Positions 18,288-27,554 of a stretch of DNA of 46,293 bases are shown here, in pieces. The translations under genes were made by a program, and so were the position numbers. Origin of the DNA: JAVBKB01 sp031554275. Its GTDB lineage: Bacteria; Bacillota; Bacilli; JARBTR01. The stretch spans positions 1 through 46,293 of the forward strand of contig JAVBKB010000120.1 of NCBI GenBank assembly GCA_031554275.1, in the 5' to 3' direction. Under the pieces are notes generated by a model, which saw nothing but the letters and a program-made list of their open reading frames with translations, searched no databases and was not told the DNA's origin. Within the stretch, counting starts at the first letter, position 1. The number at the start of each line of letters is the position of its first letter.

Positions 18288-19079
18288 TTATTTAGAAACG
18301 TCTGTGCCAAACCATTTCTCTGAAATCTTTTGGTAGGTCCCATCGGATTTCATTTCTGTTAATGCTTTGTTGACAGCAGCAATGAGTTCTTCATTCCCCT
18401 GTCTGAACAGTAAGGCGCTTTCTGAAGCATCATCTTCCGTATAAGCCACTTTCACAGCTAAATCCGGACGCTTCTTCTTCAAATCGAAGTATGTGACGGA
18501 ATCATTAAGAGTTGCATCAACACGATCTGATGTAATCAAATCGATTGCTTGATTGAAACCATCTATTACTGTGATTTCCGCTCCATTATCGACAGCAATC
18601 TTATGATAATTACTCGTTGCTGATGAAGCGACTTTCTTCCCTTTCAAATCAGCAAAGCTCTTGATTGTGTCGTTTTTTTCTGCTGTGATTATTACTGCCT
18701 TGGAGGCAATATAAGAGTCAGAGAAACTGTATTTTGCTTGGCGCTCCGGATTAATTCCTACTTCATTAGCAACAACATCCCAACGCTTTGCATCAAGACC
18801 TGCGATCAATCCATCCCATTTAGACAACTGATATTTGGGCTTCAAACCAACTCTTTTGAACACCTCGTCAGTAATCTCAACATCGAAACCTGTTAGCTTG
18901 CCGTTTTCTTCAAAGGTGAAAGGCGCATAAGTCCCTTCAGTTCCAACAACAATCTCACCTTTTTCCTTCAGTACCTCAAGAGAATTCTTTGTTTCTCCTT
19001 TTGAATCCATTTTATCTTCACTACATGCCGTAAGTAACACTAAAGCAAATAGGAAAATGACAATTAAACTTTTCTTCAT
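18288..19079 (-). CDS. Amino acid ABC transporter substrate-binding lipoprotein (cystine-like)
   Basis: A 263-residue SBP_bac_3 lipoprotein. The signal peptide ends in the lipobox LLTAC with Cys19, followed by a short polar linker. The binding domain shows GTEGTYAPFTFEENGKLTGF and DVVANEVGINPERQAKY, the latter very like cystine-binding TcyA/FliY proteins. Cystine is my best guess, but other polar amino acids are possible. The ATG follows GAGGGGAG, and a strong promoter lies 40 bp upstream. First gene of the importer operon. Confidence 0.88.
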   Translation of the reverse strand: MKKSLIVIFLFALVLLTACSEDKMDSKGETKNSLEVLKEKGEIVVGTEGTYAPFTFEENGKLTGFDVEITDEVFKRVGLKPKYQLSKWDGLIAGLDAKRWDVVANEVGINPERQAKYSFSDSYIASKAVIITAEKNDTIKSFADLKGKKVASSATSNYHKIAVDNGAEITVIDGFNQAIDLITSDRVDATLNDSVTYFDLKKKRPDLAVKVAYTEDDASESALLFRQGNEELIAAVNKALTEMKSDGTYQKISEKWFGTDVSK

Positions 19080-19118
19080 GAATTTCTCCCCTCAACATAA
19101 TTAAACCTTCACCCAGTT

Positions 19119-19147
19119 ATTTTATTTCGTCTGTAAAAATATTGCAA
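19119..19147 (-). promoter_or_regulatory. Sigma-A promoter of the amino acid importer operon
   Basis: On the minus strand: TTGCAA (19142-19147), 17-bp spacer, TAAAAT (19119-19124). The leader is only about 30 nt, too short for a riboswitch, so no S-box or T-box controls this operon. Confidence 0.65.
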
Positions 19148-19382
19148 AATATATGATTGCTAATCCATGCAATAAAAGTGCAGATGAAATGATGGGTTTT
19201 TTTCATAGTGCAAGGCAAATGGAATACATCTCAAGATTATTGATAACGTTTCTCATTAACTATGAAATATTACCTTCTTTGCAACGGATTGTCAACGGAA
19301 ATTTTGATAAGAATTTTTATCCGAAAACATGGAATTCTTCCAAAATGACCGCCCTTTTCAGACTGAAAATCAGTCACTGCCG
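19148..19382. other. Non-coding gap between importer promoter and phosphoesterase gene
   Basis: About 235 bp. Apart from ACTGAAAATCAGT-like short symmetry near 19360 (possible weak end signal of the phosphoesterase gene), I see nothing convincing here. Confidence 0.3.
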
Positions 19383-20297
19383 TCATTCCGATCGTAGGGT
19401 CAAAACAACTATTTCTGGCTGATTAAAGACTCTGACTGGGAAGATACTATTTCCTAACCCCCTGTTAACCACCATTGTTGAGTCACCCATGGTATACTTT
19501 CCAGCTGAGTACTTCGGGAAAAACCCTTGGTCTGGGGCGTATACACCACCAACAAACGGCAACCGAACCTGACCCCCATGCACATGTCCTGAAAGAATAA
19601 GATCCATCTGATTCGCTTCATAATCTTCAAAATACTCAGGTCGATGAGCTAACAAAATTCGGTATTCGGAATCTGATTTCTTGGGATAGTTCGCAAGTTG
19701 TTTTTTATACTCCTTCTTAGAGGAAAACTTCGGATCATCAACGCCTATCAATCTTATCTGCGCACCATCTTTTTCAATTGGAATCGATAGGTTCGGTAGA
19801 ATCTTTACATCAGCATCCAATAATTGTTGTTTCAGTTCGGGATAAACACCAGAATGCTGCTCATGATTACCAGTCACATAATATACAGGTGCAATATCTG
19901 TAACCCGCTTGACAAGTTCCATCGCTACCTCAATATTTGTTCTGGAAGAATCAATGATATCTCCCGTAATCACAATCATGTCAGGGTGCGATTCTTCAAC
20001 CAATGCTACCAGTTTCGACTGATTTGTACCGAATTCTTTATTGTGCAAATCCGATATTTGAACAATTTTGTAACCGTCAAATGCAGCAGGAATCTTCTGA
20101 TTTTGTATCTGCAAATCCGTTACAACGATAACATTATTTTGCCAATATACAAATGCAAACATTGAAACAAGAACGAGTACGGCAATCACTAATCTTTTTA
20201 TGTTTCTTGATCGCCGTTTCATTTTCTGCAATGTTGAACGTTTCATAATTGGTGAATCATGATTATTTTTTAGTCTATCTATTCTTGTTCTCATCAT
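19383..20297 (-). CDS. Membrane-anchored metallophosphoesterase, YkuE/YaeI type
   Basis: A 304-residue calcineurin-like phosphoesterase. A basic N-terminus precedes one membrane segment (LVIAVLVLVSMFAFVYW). The metal-binding motifs follow in order: ISDLHN, VITGDIID, VTGNHE, LAHRP and LSGHVHGGQ. The active site is therefore outside the membrane. Homologues (B. subtilis YkuE, E. coli YaeI) act on cell-surface phosphoesters or lipids; the substrate here is unknown. I chose the ATG at 20297, with GTGGAG seven bases upstream; the GTG at 20309 is part of that site. Monocistronic by position. Confidence 0.9.
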   Translation of the reverse strand: MMRTRIDRLKNNHDSPIMKRSTLQKMKRRSRNIKRLVIAVLVLVSMFAFVYWQNNVIVVTDLQIQNQKIPAAFDGYKIVQISDLHNKEFGTNQSKLVALVEESHPDMIVITGDIIDSSRTNIEVAMELVKRVTDIAPVYYVTGNHEQHSGVYPELKQQLLDADVKILPNLSIPIEKDGAQIRLIGVDDPKFSSKKEYKKQLANYPKKSDSEYRILLAHRPEYFEDYEANQMDLILSGHVHGGQVRLPFVGGVYAPDQGFFPKYSAGKYTMGDSTMVVNRGLGNSIFPVRVFNQPEIVVLTLRSE

Positions 20298-20693
20298 ATC
20301 CAACTCCACAATTCCGATTAATAATTTGCTAATTATATCAAACTTCTTCGGATTATATAAGAACTGTTCCTAACAATCTCTTAATTTTCTTCTATGAAAA
20401 ATATGGCTTTGATCAACAACGTGCCAAAGGAAGTTATTCATTCCATAAACAGGTGCTGATTATAAGGAGTGGAAAGCTTACCATAGAAGTGTCAAACAGA
20501 TTCGAATTCGATTCAGTTTGATTGGCATCTTATAAATGTAAATTTCGATTAACGTCCATAAACAGTGGATCTTGGTTCGGTAGTAACAAAAGGAACAAGC
20601 AGGTTTCAATGAAATCTCAGGCGCACTCAGGCATCGCAAGATTTTTCGAAACGGCACTCGTTCCAGCTATCACTTCTACTCTATTCTATTCAT
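20298..20693. other. Non-coding gap upstream of the phosphoesterase gene
   Basis: About 400 bp. Two TATAAT-like boxes on the minus strand near 20333-20356 could serve the phosphoesterase promoter, but neither has a good -35. A 62-codon ORF at 20522 on the plus strand lacks a ribosome binding site. No clear terminator for the kinase gene was found. Confidence 0.3.
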
Positions 20694-22205
20694 CTATAAT
20701 ACATTCATAAATTCTTCGTAAACATTTTCATCATTCAGGGCATTATAGAGTTTGCGCTTTCGATCTCGCATGTCAATATATTTCTGATGATCCTCTTGAA
20801 CAGGTTTGTAAGTTCGTGCACACTGATCTACCATTTGTGCAAACGCTTGCTCATGCGTGTCATAGACCTTCAAAGTAACAGCAGCTGAAATCGCTGCGCC
20901 TAGTGCGGAAGCTTCGCTATCAGGATAGCAAATGACATCCTTTCCAAAAGCACTTGCTTGAATATCATTAAACAAGTTGGATCTCGTCATACCGCCAGCA
21001 ACGCTGATGGTGTCAATGCTTCCAGAGATCGCTTCGATCAGGGATATATTTTCAGCAATCTCCATCGCAATCCCTTCAACAACTGCTCTTGTCATGTCAG
21101 CACGGGTTGTACCTAGTGATAAATTGAAGAACAATCCCTTGCTGAACGGATTCCAGTATGGTGCTGCACTCCCCTCGAAATGCGGAATGAGCATAACCCC
21201 ATTTGAGCCAACTGGTGCCTTGCTTGCCTCATCATTAAGCTCACCATACTCCACATCCGGTCCACCATAGAACTGGTTTCTGAGCCATCTGTATATGGCG
21301 CCTGTATTAAAGATACCCGCTTCAACAATCCACTTGCCAGGAATAGCTGAAGCGCTACACAATACGCGGCATTCTTCATCAAATACTGGTTTGTCTGAGT
21401 AGCAAATCACAAACGATCCAGTGCCTGTATTCGCTTCACAAATACCAGGTCGGATGACATTCAGTGCAATTGCCGCATTTTGCTGGTCTCCACCTGCAAT
21501 AATGACGGGAATATCTGATTGAATTCCGAATATTGAAGATAACTCCTTGCTAATCTCTCCAGCAATTGAGCCTGGTGGAACAAGCTCACACAACATGTTA
21601 CGGTCAATTCCAGAGATCGCAAGCATTTCTTCATCCCACTCGAATGTCTTAATATTCATTAGCATAGTTCGTGCAGCTTGTGACCAATCTGTTTTAAATT
21701 CGCCTGTCAAAAGAAAGATTACATAGTCCTGCACACCAATTAGTTTGTGTGTTTTTTGATAGATTTCAGGTGCCTTATGCTTAAACCACATCATTTTCGG
21801 TAATGAGAAATAGGGATTAGCTCGTAGACCTGTTTTTTGATAAATCTCTTTCAGTGAAACTTGCTTCGTTAACATTTCACTCATTTCGACCGAGCGCTTG
21901 TCTTGCCAGGTGACGGCGTTATATAGTGGAACACCCTCTTGATCCACAGGTATTACAGAAGCCCGTTGAGATGTGACAGAAATAGCAGCTATCTCAATTC
22001 CTTCTGTTTTGACATAGTTGCCTGCCTCTGTCATTGTGTGGAGCAAGGCTTTCCGCCAATCCTCTGGATCCTGCTCGACGAGACTTGGTGGTGTGAAAAT
22101 CGCACTATATTCATAGCACGAAGAAAAGTACGATTTCCCTGTTGTATCATAGACAATTGCCCGCATACTCATTGTTCCGATATCGATTGTAATGATGTAT
22201 TTCAT
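20694..22205 (-). CDS. FGGY-family carbohydrate kinase
   Basis: A 503-residue FGGY kinase. The N-terminal ATPase motif is TIDIGTMSMRAIVYD. ITSQR-like SVTSQRAS, TWQDKRS (catalytic Asp) and the C-terminal SVAGGMTRSNLFNDIQA follow the family pattern of xylulokinase/gluconokinase/AI-2 kinase. It phosphorylates a sugar, ketose or polyol that I cannot specify. I chose the ATG at 22205 after AAAGGGAG; a longer start adds 17 residues without homology. It is third in an operon with a hydroxyacid dehydrogenase and aldolase, an arrangement that recalls Bacillus yoaD-yoaC. Confidence 0.9.
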   Translation of the reverse strand: MKYIITIDIGTMSMRAIVYDTTGKSYFSSCYEYSAIFTPPSLVEQDPEDWRKALLHTMTEAGNYVKTEGIEIAAISVTSQRASVIPVDQEGVPLYNAVTWQDKRSVEMSEMLTKQVSLKEIYQKTGLRANPYFSLPKMMWFKHKAPEIYQKTHKLIGVQDYVIFLLTGEFKTDWSQAARTMLMNIKTFEWDEEMLAISGIDRNMLCELVPPGSIAGEISKELSSIFGIQSDIPVIIAGGDQQNAAIALNVIRPGICEANTGTGSFVICYSDKPVFDEECRVLCSASAIPGKWIVEAGIFNTGAIYRWLRNQFYGGPDVEYGELNDEASKAPVGSNGVMLIPHFEGSAAPYWNPFSKGLFFNLSLGTTRADMTRAVVEGIAMEIAENISLIEAISGSIDTISVAGGMTRSNLFNDIQASAFGKDVICYPDSEASALGAAISAAVTLKVYDTHEQAFAQMVDQCARTYKPVQEDHQKYIDMRDRKRKLYNALNDENVYEEFMNVL

Positions 22206-22501
22206 AAGACATCTCCCTTTTGCTAAGGTTAGAAAACAATACCTTTGGACTTGCAAACTCTTACACTACAACTTTGTCAATGCGAATACCCCACCTTGCG
22301 AGTGCTCAGTGATATTGCTAATATTTCCCTGCGACAGCAGCTCACCGTCAAAACGGTTATTCTGAATCCAGATAAAAACAAGAAAACATTTTGCAAGGGG
22401 ACTTTCCATCATATTTATGCCTTGCATGACGAAAAATCCCCTCCACAATCATTCTCTATTTTTCTAGTGTCAGGATTCACCATAGTGGAACATCCAATTG
22501 A
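22206..22501 (-). other. Gap between aldolase and kinase genes
   Basis: About 296 bp, long for an operon. A 53-codon ORF (MQGINMMESPLAKC..., start about 22427, minus strand) lies behind GGAGGGGA but has weak coding character. No terminator with a T-run or clear promoter is seen. Kinase co-transcription with the aldolase is therefore likely but not certain. Confidence 0.3.
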
Positions 22502-23338
22502 CTATTTGAAGACTTGCATATATTTCAGAACTACTTCTTTGATAAAAGGAATTTCGTGCACGGAAAGCTCAGACAAATGCATTTTCCCTGACGCAGCTAG
22601 CAATTCTTTGACTTTATTAACAGTGAAGACAGAGATTTCAGTGTTGACGTTAATTTTACAAATGCCATTCTGAATACATTCTTTAATCTTGTCCTCTGGT
22701 GTGCCAGAGCCACCATGAAGCACCATCGGAATTTCGATTTTCTCACGAAGTTTCTTCAAAATATCTACACGTATATTTGGCTCACCTTTATACATTCCGT
22801 GAACTGTCCCGATTGAAACAGCAAGGGCATCTACTTTCGTGCGTGTCACAAAATCTAATGCATTTGAAGGGTCTGTGAAGAGTTCTACATCTTCTGCTGT
22901 TCCCTCATGCGAATTCGCACCTGTTGCCAATGAACCAAGCTCCGCTTCAACAGAAACGTTGCTAGCATGTGCCACTTCAACTACTTTCGCTGTATTAGCA
23001 ACATTCTCTTCATAAGGAAGTGCTGAGCCATCATACATCACAGATGTAAAGCCAGCTGCAATTGCACGAAAGACATTATCCATCTTCATACAATGATCGA
23101 GATGCAAAGCAAATGGAACGGTCATGTTTTTTCCGACAGATTTCACAATCGCCACAACAGTTTCAAAATCCATATTAGTTAGGTACTTCTCACCAAAAGC
23201 CAGGATGACTGGTGTTTGTTTTTCTTCAGCAACTTCTAGAACACCTTTAATCGTTTCATAACTGTAGACATTGAAAGCGCCAACAGCATATTTATTTTTT
23301 TGTGCTTCAGCAAGCACTGTTTGCAGGTTGACTAACAT
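22502..23338 (-). CDS. Class II ketose-bisphosphate aldolase (Zn-dependent)
   Basis: A 278-residue class II FBP/tagatose-BP aldolase-type protein. It shows AVGAFNVYSYE, the zinc/catalytic HLDHC, VEAELGSLATG, SIGTVHGMYKG (Zn His), VLHGGSGTPEDKI (Zn His) and the phosphate-binding INVNTEI. It cleaves a ketose (bis)phosphate to DHAP or a related triose and an aldehyde. Given its neighbours the substrate is probably not simply fructose-1,6-bisphosphate. The ATG follows AAGGGGGT three bases after the dehydrogenase stop, so the two are coupled. Confidence 0.9.
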   Translation of the reverse strand: MLVNLQTVLAEAQKNKYAVGAFNVYSYETIKGVLEVAEEKQTPVILAFGEKYLTNMDFETVVAIVKSVGKNMTVPFALHLDHCMKMDNVFRAIAAGFTSVMYDGSALPYEENVANTAKVVEVAHASNVSVEAELGSLATGANSHEGTAEDVELFTDPSNALDFVTRTKVDALAVSIGTVHGMYKGEPNIRVDILKKLREKIEIPMVLHGGSGTPEDKIKECIQNGICKINVNTEISVFTVNKVKELLAASGKMHLSELSVHEIPFIKEVVLKYMQVFK

Positions 23339-23341
23339 AAC

Positions 23342-24442
23342 TTACCCCCTTACTGATGCCAGCCACGCCTTGAAATCAGCTTGCTCTAGCACTTCTTTGT
23401 TCACAATAAATCTAGGCACTTCACCTTTTAAGAATTTGTTGATGTCCTCCATCAATAATGAAGGCGAATTCCCTAAAGCATCTGCAGTAGTCCCTGCAAT
23501 ATGCGTTGTTAAAGTAACATTATCTAGTTGTAAATAGGCGCTATCTGCTGGAATTGGCTCTGTGGTAAACACATCAAGCGCAGCACCCATGATTTTCTTC
23601 TCTTTCAGAGCACCAACAAGCGCCGCTTGATCAATAAGACCTGCGCGACCTGTATTAATGATGTAAGCAGTCGGTTTCATCAGTGCTAATTCCTTCGCAC
23701 CAATCATGTTTTTATTATCATCAGTCAGGCGCGCATGCATAGTTACAAAGTCACTCTCTTGTAGAAGTGTTTCAAGTTCCGCCTTCTTACAACCAGGTTC
23801 GGTTTCAATACTTTCGGCACTCGCAAATGGATCGTACACAAGTACGTTCACCTTCCAACCAGAAAGCTTTTGCGCCACAAGACGACCAATGTAACCAAAG
23901 CCTACAATACCAATTGTCTTCCCTGCAAATTCAGGAACATAATCACTATTGACAAATGTTTTCTGCCATGTACCATTTTGAATTGCATGGTGTGCTCTTG
24001 CAATATTTCGGCATTCTGAAAGCATTAAACCAATTGCGAAGTCAGAAACAGCATGTGCATTTCTTCCTTGTACATTGAAGACAAGCACACCCTTCTTTGT
24101 TGCTTCTGCAACATTCACGTTTTCTAATCCTGCACGAGAAACGCCTACAATTTTCAAATTCGGCATTGCTGTCATTACCTTGCTAGACACTGGTACAAAT
24201 AGTCCCATCAACATTTCAGCATCATTACCTGAAGTAGTTATTTCATCTGGTACGACCTCATTCTCGGGACCCTGCTTCTCAACCTCCAAGCGACGGAACT
24301 GTAACTGGCTCCAGCTCGCTTCCCAGTCGCCAACAACAATGTTGTCGCCATAATCCGCAAGGTTCTTTCCCCATGCTTCTGCAAATTTTGTACCTGGAAT
24401 CATCGCATCTCCAAGAAGTACTGTTTTAATCTCTTTTGTCAT
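23342..24442 (-). CDS. D-isomer-specific 2-hydroxyacid dehydrogenase family protein
   Basis: A 366-residue NAD-dependent dehydrogenase of the SerA/FDH superfamily. The Rossmann motif is GIVGFGYIGRLVAQKL; the catalytic triad is Arg (NTGRAGLID), Glu (VFTTEPIP) and His (THIAGTT). The N-terminal 60 residues are longer than in phosphoglycerate dehydrogenase, as in YoaD-like proteins. It probably oxidises a sugar acid or reduces a keto acid. The ATG at 24442 follows GGAGGG. First gene of the sugar operon, behind a strong promoter. Confidence 0.88.
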   Translation of the reverse strand: MTKEIKTVLLGDAMIPGTKFAEAWGKNLADYGDNIVVGDWEASWSQLQFRRLEVEKQGPENEVVPDEITTSGNDAEMLMGLFVPVSSKVMTAMPNLKIVGVSRAGLENVNVAEATKKGVLVFNVQGRNAHAVSDFAIGLMLSECRNIARAHHAIQNGTWQKTFVNSDYVPEFAGKTIGIVGFGYIGRLVAQKLSGWKVNVLVYDPFASAESIETEPGCKKAELETLLQESDFVTMHARLTDDNKNMIGAKELALMKPTAYIINTGRAGLIDQAALVGALKEKKIMGAALDVFTTEPIPADSAYLQLDNVTLTTHIAGTTADALGNSPSLLMEDINKFLKGEVPRFIVNKEVLEQADFKAWLASVRG

Positions 24443-24523
24443 TCCAAACCCTCCAGATTTATTATTAAGTAATAAAATTACCGCCATCCTCGTTCGTGCG
24501 TAATTAATTTACCGCTCATTCTG

Positions 24524-24552
24524 AAATTATCATACACAGGTATTGTTGTCAA
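24524..24552 (-). promoter_or_regulatory. Sigma-A promoter of the dehydrogenase-aldolase-kinase operon
   Basis: Minus strand: perfect TTGACA (24547-24552), 17-bp spacer, TAATTT (24524-24529), with GATAAT overlapping. TTGTC-N12-GACAA spans the -35 on its upstream side and may be an operator, possibly for the nearby RpiR-type regulator. Confidence 0.65.
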
Positions 24553-24705
24553 TCAAATATCAGACAATGCATGCAGGAAAAATTATTCAAGTTTTTCCTC
24601 AAACGTAATTTCTTCAAACAAAGTGGGAAGGAAAAAGTCCCCAGCCTACTCTATGCGCAATCCAATATGGGCAATCGAGAAACAAAATATCTATCAAAAC
24701 CAATA

Positions 24706-24760
24706 TGGAAAATGAGATAGTGCCTCCAATCTTTCGAGAGCAATATCTCATTCCTTTTCC
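24706..24760 (-). terminator. Probable terminator of the L,D-transpeptidase gene
   Basis: A perfect 9-bp stem AATGAGATA / TATCTCATT, extended by GGAA/TTCC, about 40 bp after the stop. The following T-stretch is short (TTTT), so efficiency is uncertain. Confidence 0.5.
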
Positions 24761-24798
24761 ATGTTTGATAATTTCCAGTGCCAATCGTCTTTTGACTA

Positions 24799-26211
24799 TT
24801 AGTAGCTTAATATCTCTTGTTGGCTGGTCATATTGATGATGTACCCTCCAGGTTTTAATAATTGAAGCGTTTGGAGCATATTACTTTCAGGCATGGAAAT
24901 ACAACCTAGTGTGTAGCCGCTATTACCGTTAACATGCAGAAAATAAGCGGAGCCTTTACCAATCACAACGGGATCCATATTGTAGTGAAGTACAATCCCA
25001 TATTTATATTGTTGTTTATAATCAATCAAGCGTTCACTATTCTTGAATCCTTTTTGACTCTCTTGCCATGTGTTGTAAAGGCTTGTATGTTCACCAACCC
25101 ACCAGCTATTTGGTGTGATTTGTCGATAGGGTAACGCTGTCCCTGGGTTTGCTCCAAGTCCAAAAGCATAATCCATTAAGTAAGTTCCTTTTGGTGTTAA
25201 TCGACCACCCTCATAAGCAACACCAACACCATTCTTTCCAACAAAGCCAGTAGGTGTGCTAAATACTTCTGCCCATATACCGTTTGCCGATTTTTGCATA
25301 AAAGAAATGCGTGCTGACCTACCAGATGCTACAACCGTAATAATCTGATTTGTTTTTTTGGCAGTTCTTGACTTAGCGACATTATAGATAAACCCAGCAA
25401 CAGGACGTGCAATTCCATCTTGTAAAAATTGATAGGTTGTCGTACTATCAGAGAGCTTTCCACTCGATTGCATCGCGCCGCTTGGTTGAAGGAAATACCA
25501 ATCGTTATTCCAAAATAACCAGCCGGTCTGCATACCTCCATTTACAGTATTCAGGTAATACCACTTATTATCGACAGCCTTCCAGCCAGTTGCCCTGCCT
25601 CCATCTTCATTAAAATAATACCATTTCCCAAGCTGTAACCAGCCGGTTGCCATTGTGCCATTTGCTTTTAAAAAATAAGTTTGTCCACCGTACTTCAACC
25701 AGCCTGTATACACGCTTCCTCCTGGATTTAGAAAATACCACTCATTATTAATGTACTTCCAACCAGTTGCCATGATACCTTTTTCATCTAAATAGTATCT
25801 TAAATCATTCCATGTCACCCAGCCAGTTTTCATTGCACCACTCGACTGTAGATAATACCAGGATTTATTCCAATATAACCAACCAGTTTGCATAGCTCCA
25901 CTTGAATCTAGGTAATACCAAATATTATTTACATGCTTCCAACCAATCGCCATACTGCCATCATCATTTAAAAAATACCAAATATTATTCCATAAGAGCC
26001 AGCCAGTTTGCTTAACGCCATCCACTCCGAAATAGTACCATTTGCCATCAATAAATTGCCACGAGGTCAGCTTGACACTCTTTTGACTAGTGTCCGTCCC
26101 ACTGTTTGTAGCAGTCCCACTAGTTGCTGCCACTTTGTTTTGGGGTGCGAACATACTGAATGTGGCCAGCGTCACAATGACGATAACAAGTGCCTTGGAT
26201 AATTTTTTCAT
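24799..26211 (-). CDS. Secreted L,D-transpeptidase (YkuD) with N-terminal cell-wall-binding repeats
   Basis: 470 residues. A signal peptide (about residues 1-29, ending near NKVAAT) is followed by ten ~20-residue aromatic repeats of the GW..WYY(F/L)..G.M.T type (choline-binding/CW_7-like, about residues 48-250). The C-terminal YkuD domain carries the catalytic HVNG-(7)-GC motif (His426, Cys437) and the surrounding VLHYNMDP and SMPESN. The enzyme would cross-link or modify peptidoglycan while tethered non-covalently to wall polymers. The ATG follows TTAGGAGC. Neighbouring surface-protein genes suggest a cell-envelope locus. Confidence 0.93.
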   Translation of the reverse strand: MKKLSKALVIVIVTLATFSMFAPQNKVAATSGTATNSGTDTSQKSVKLTSWQFIDGKWYYFGVDGVKQTGWLLWNNIWYFLNDDGSMAIGWKHVNNIWYYLDSSGAMQTGWLYWNKSWYYLQSSGAMKTGWVTWNDLRYYLDEKGIMATGWKYINNEWYFLNPGGSVYTGWLKYGGQTYFLKANGTMATGWLQLGKWYYFNEDGGRATGWKAVDNKWYYLNTVNGGMQTGWLFWNNDWYFLQPSGAMQSSGKLSDSTTTYQFLQDGIARPVAGFIYNVAKSRTAKKTNQIITVVASGRSARISFMQKSANGIWAEVFSTPTGFVGKNGVGVAYEGGRLTPKGTYLMDYAFGLGANPGTALPYRQITPNSWWVGEHTSLYNTWQESQKGFKNSERLIDYKQQYKYGIVLHYNMDPVVIGKGSAYFLHVNGNSGYTLGCISMPESNMLQTLQLLKPGGYIINMTSQQEILSY

Positions 26212-26321
26212 AATGAAGCTCCTAATCTATCAAGATATTGCCTAAATAATGTGCAGAGGAATGAAGCATTAGGATGACTAACGGATCTGCGAATAAGGAA
26301 AGCGTATAGACCATCGCTAAT

Positions 26322-27170
26322 TCAGGTCTTCTTTTTTGCAACAGCTACACGCGACTCATTCACTTTGAGGATGCCTTTGCCACCTAATTTCAGCACTGTG
26401 CTCACATATAGAATATCTATAATCACTAGTTGAATAATTCGAGAAGTCATTGCATCTGAACGATACTTTGTCTCCTGCGAAGAACTAAGTAAGATAATAT
26501 CTGCAAGCTTTGTTAATGATGAATTGCTGTAGCTTGTTAGCACTGCAATCTTGGCGCCATGTTTCTTTGCTAGTAGAACAGCATCAATTATTTCCAAGCT
26601 TTCCCCCGAATGTGAAACAGCTACTACCAGGTCATCTTGACTAGCATGTGTACAAGCAATACTCATCATGTGTGAATCATCATAACAGCTAGCATTCATG
26701 CCCAACCGCAGGAATTTGTGATGGGCATCTGAAGCAATACTACTTGATGCGCCCACCCCGATAAAATATGTCTTTTTCGATGCAGTAACCGTGTCAACAA
26801 ACTGTTTCAGGCTAGTTGCATCAAGTATATGATTTAAGTCATTGATCGAGTTAACAGTCGAATGGATCACTTTTCTCTTAATCGTGTCAACATCGTCATC
26901 GTTAGTAACGTCTTCGAAAATCGCGCTACCAGAATCATCGGAAAGCTCTTGCGCAATTTTGACTCGGAAAACCTGATACGAACTGCAATCAATCTTTCGT
27001 AAAAATCGAATAATTGTTGTCTCGCTTGTATTACATTGATGCGCCAACTCACTAATCGAGTGCAAAAACACTTTATCTGAATTTGATAAGGTGTAATCCG
27101 CGACAACCTTTTGAACAGGCGACAGTGTATTATACTTCGTGCGAATGGTGCTAATGATGCTCTCTTCCAT
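26322..27170 (-). CDS. RpiR/MurR-family transcriptional regulator (HTH + SIS)
   Basis: A 282-residue regulator. The N-terminal HTH_6 domain spans about residues 1-77 (TLSPVQKVVADYTL, CNTSETTIIRFLRKI). The C-terminal SIS domain binds phosphosugars (FIGVGASSSIASDAHHKFLRLG, AVSHSGESLEIIDAV). The ATG at 27170 follows AAGGGG; an upstream extension of 54 codons is out of character for the family. It has its own strong promoter. It lies two genes from the sugar catabolic operon, whose phosphorylated intermediate is the obvious candidate effector (inference). Confidence 0.92.
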   Translation of the reverse strand: MEESIISTIRTKYNTLSPVQKVVADYTLSNSDKVFLHSISELAHQCNTSETTIIRFLRKIDCSSYQVFRVKIAQELSDDSGSAIFEDVTNDDDVDTIKRKVIHSTVNSINDLNHILDATSLKQFVDTVTASKKTYFIGVGASSSIASDAHHKFLRLGMNASCYDDSHMMSIACTHASQDDLVVAVSHSGESLEIIDAVLLAKKHGAKIAVLTSYSNSSLTKLADIILLSSSQETKYRSDAMTSRIIQLVIIDILYVSTVLKLGGKGILKVNESRVAVAKKKT

Positions 27171-27209
27171 AACAAACCCCTTATTAACCAAAATGTTCTT
27201 GTTGGGGCA

Positions 27210-27238
27210 ATTATAGCTGAAACAATACGCGTTATCAA
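27210..27238 (-). promoter_or_regulatory. Sigma-A promoter of the RpiR-type regulator
   Basis: Minus strand: TTGATA (27233-27238), 17-bp spacer, perfect TATAAT (27210-27215), about 40 bp ahead of the start codon. Confidence 0.75.
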
Positions 27239-27365
27239 TAGCGTTCGCGTAGTGCTGACCATGATTCAAGGTCAAAACAAGCATTGAAACCGCAGTGGAT
27301 TTCCACTCAATCTCATATTCACAGCATGTCATTAATTCTGCTGGATAGTGTACTCTTATCCTTAT

Positions 27366-27403
27366 AAAAAAAACACCTCTTTAGGGGATTGCCTCTTAAG
27401 GTG
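27366..27403 (-). terminator. Terminator downstream of the surface-protein gene
   Basis: Minus strand stem CACCTT..AGAGG / CCCCT..AGAGGTG with mismatches, followed by eight T. It lies about 150 bp after the surface-protein stop and separates it from the RpiR gene; the rest of 27404-27554 shows nothing. Confidence 0.7.
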
Positions 27404-27554
27404 GTTGGATTTTTATCAAGTAACAGGATAAAGTTAAAATGGAGCAAAATGATTTGCAATCGGAAGTTGCTTCCTTGTGACCTGCATCTCAGTAAGTTCT
27501 ATGCAGTGCATCAACCGTCTTTTCTGCTGATACACCGCACAAATTGCTTGATAA

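Noticed and set aside
19080..19382. S-box or T-box upstream of the cystine-like importer
   Set aside because: The promoter lies about 40 bp from the start codon, leaving no room for a riboswitch, and no T-box or SAM-box core is visible.
22266..22448. Small ORF between aldolase and kinase genes
   Set aside because: There is a GGAGGGGA upstream, but the peptide has no recognisable feature and the spacing is long. I mention it only within the gap entry.
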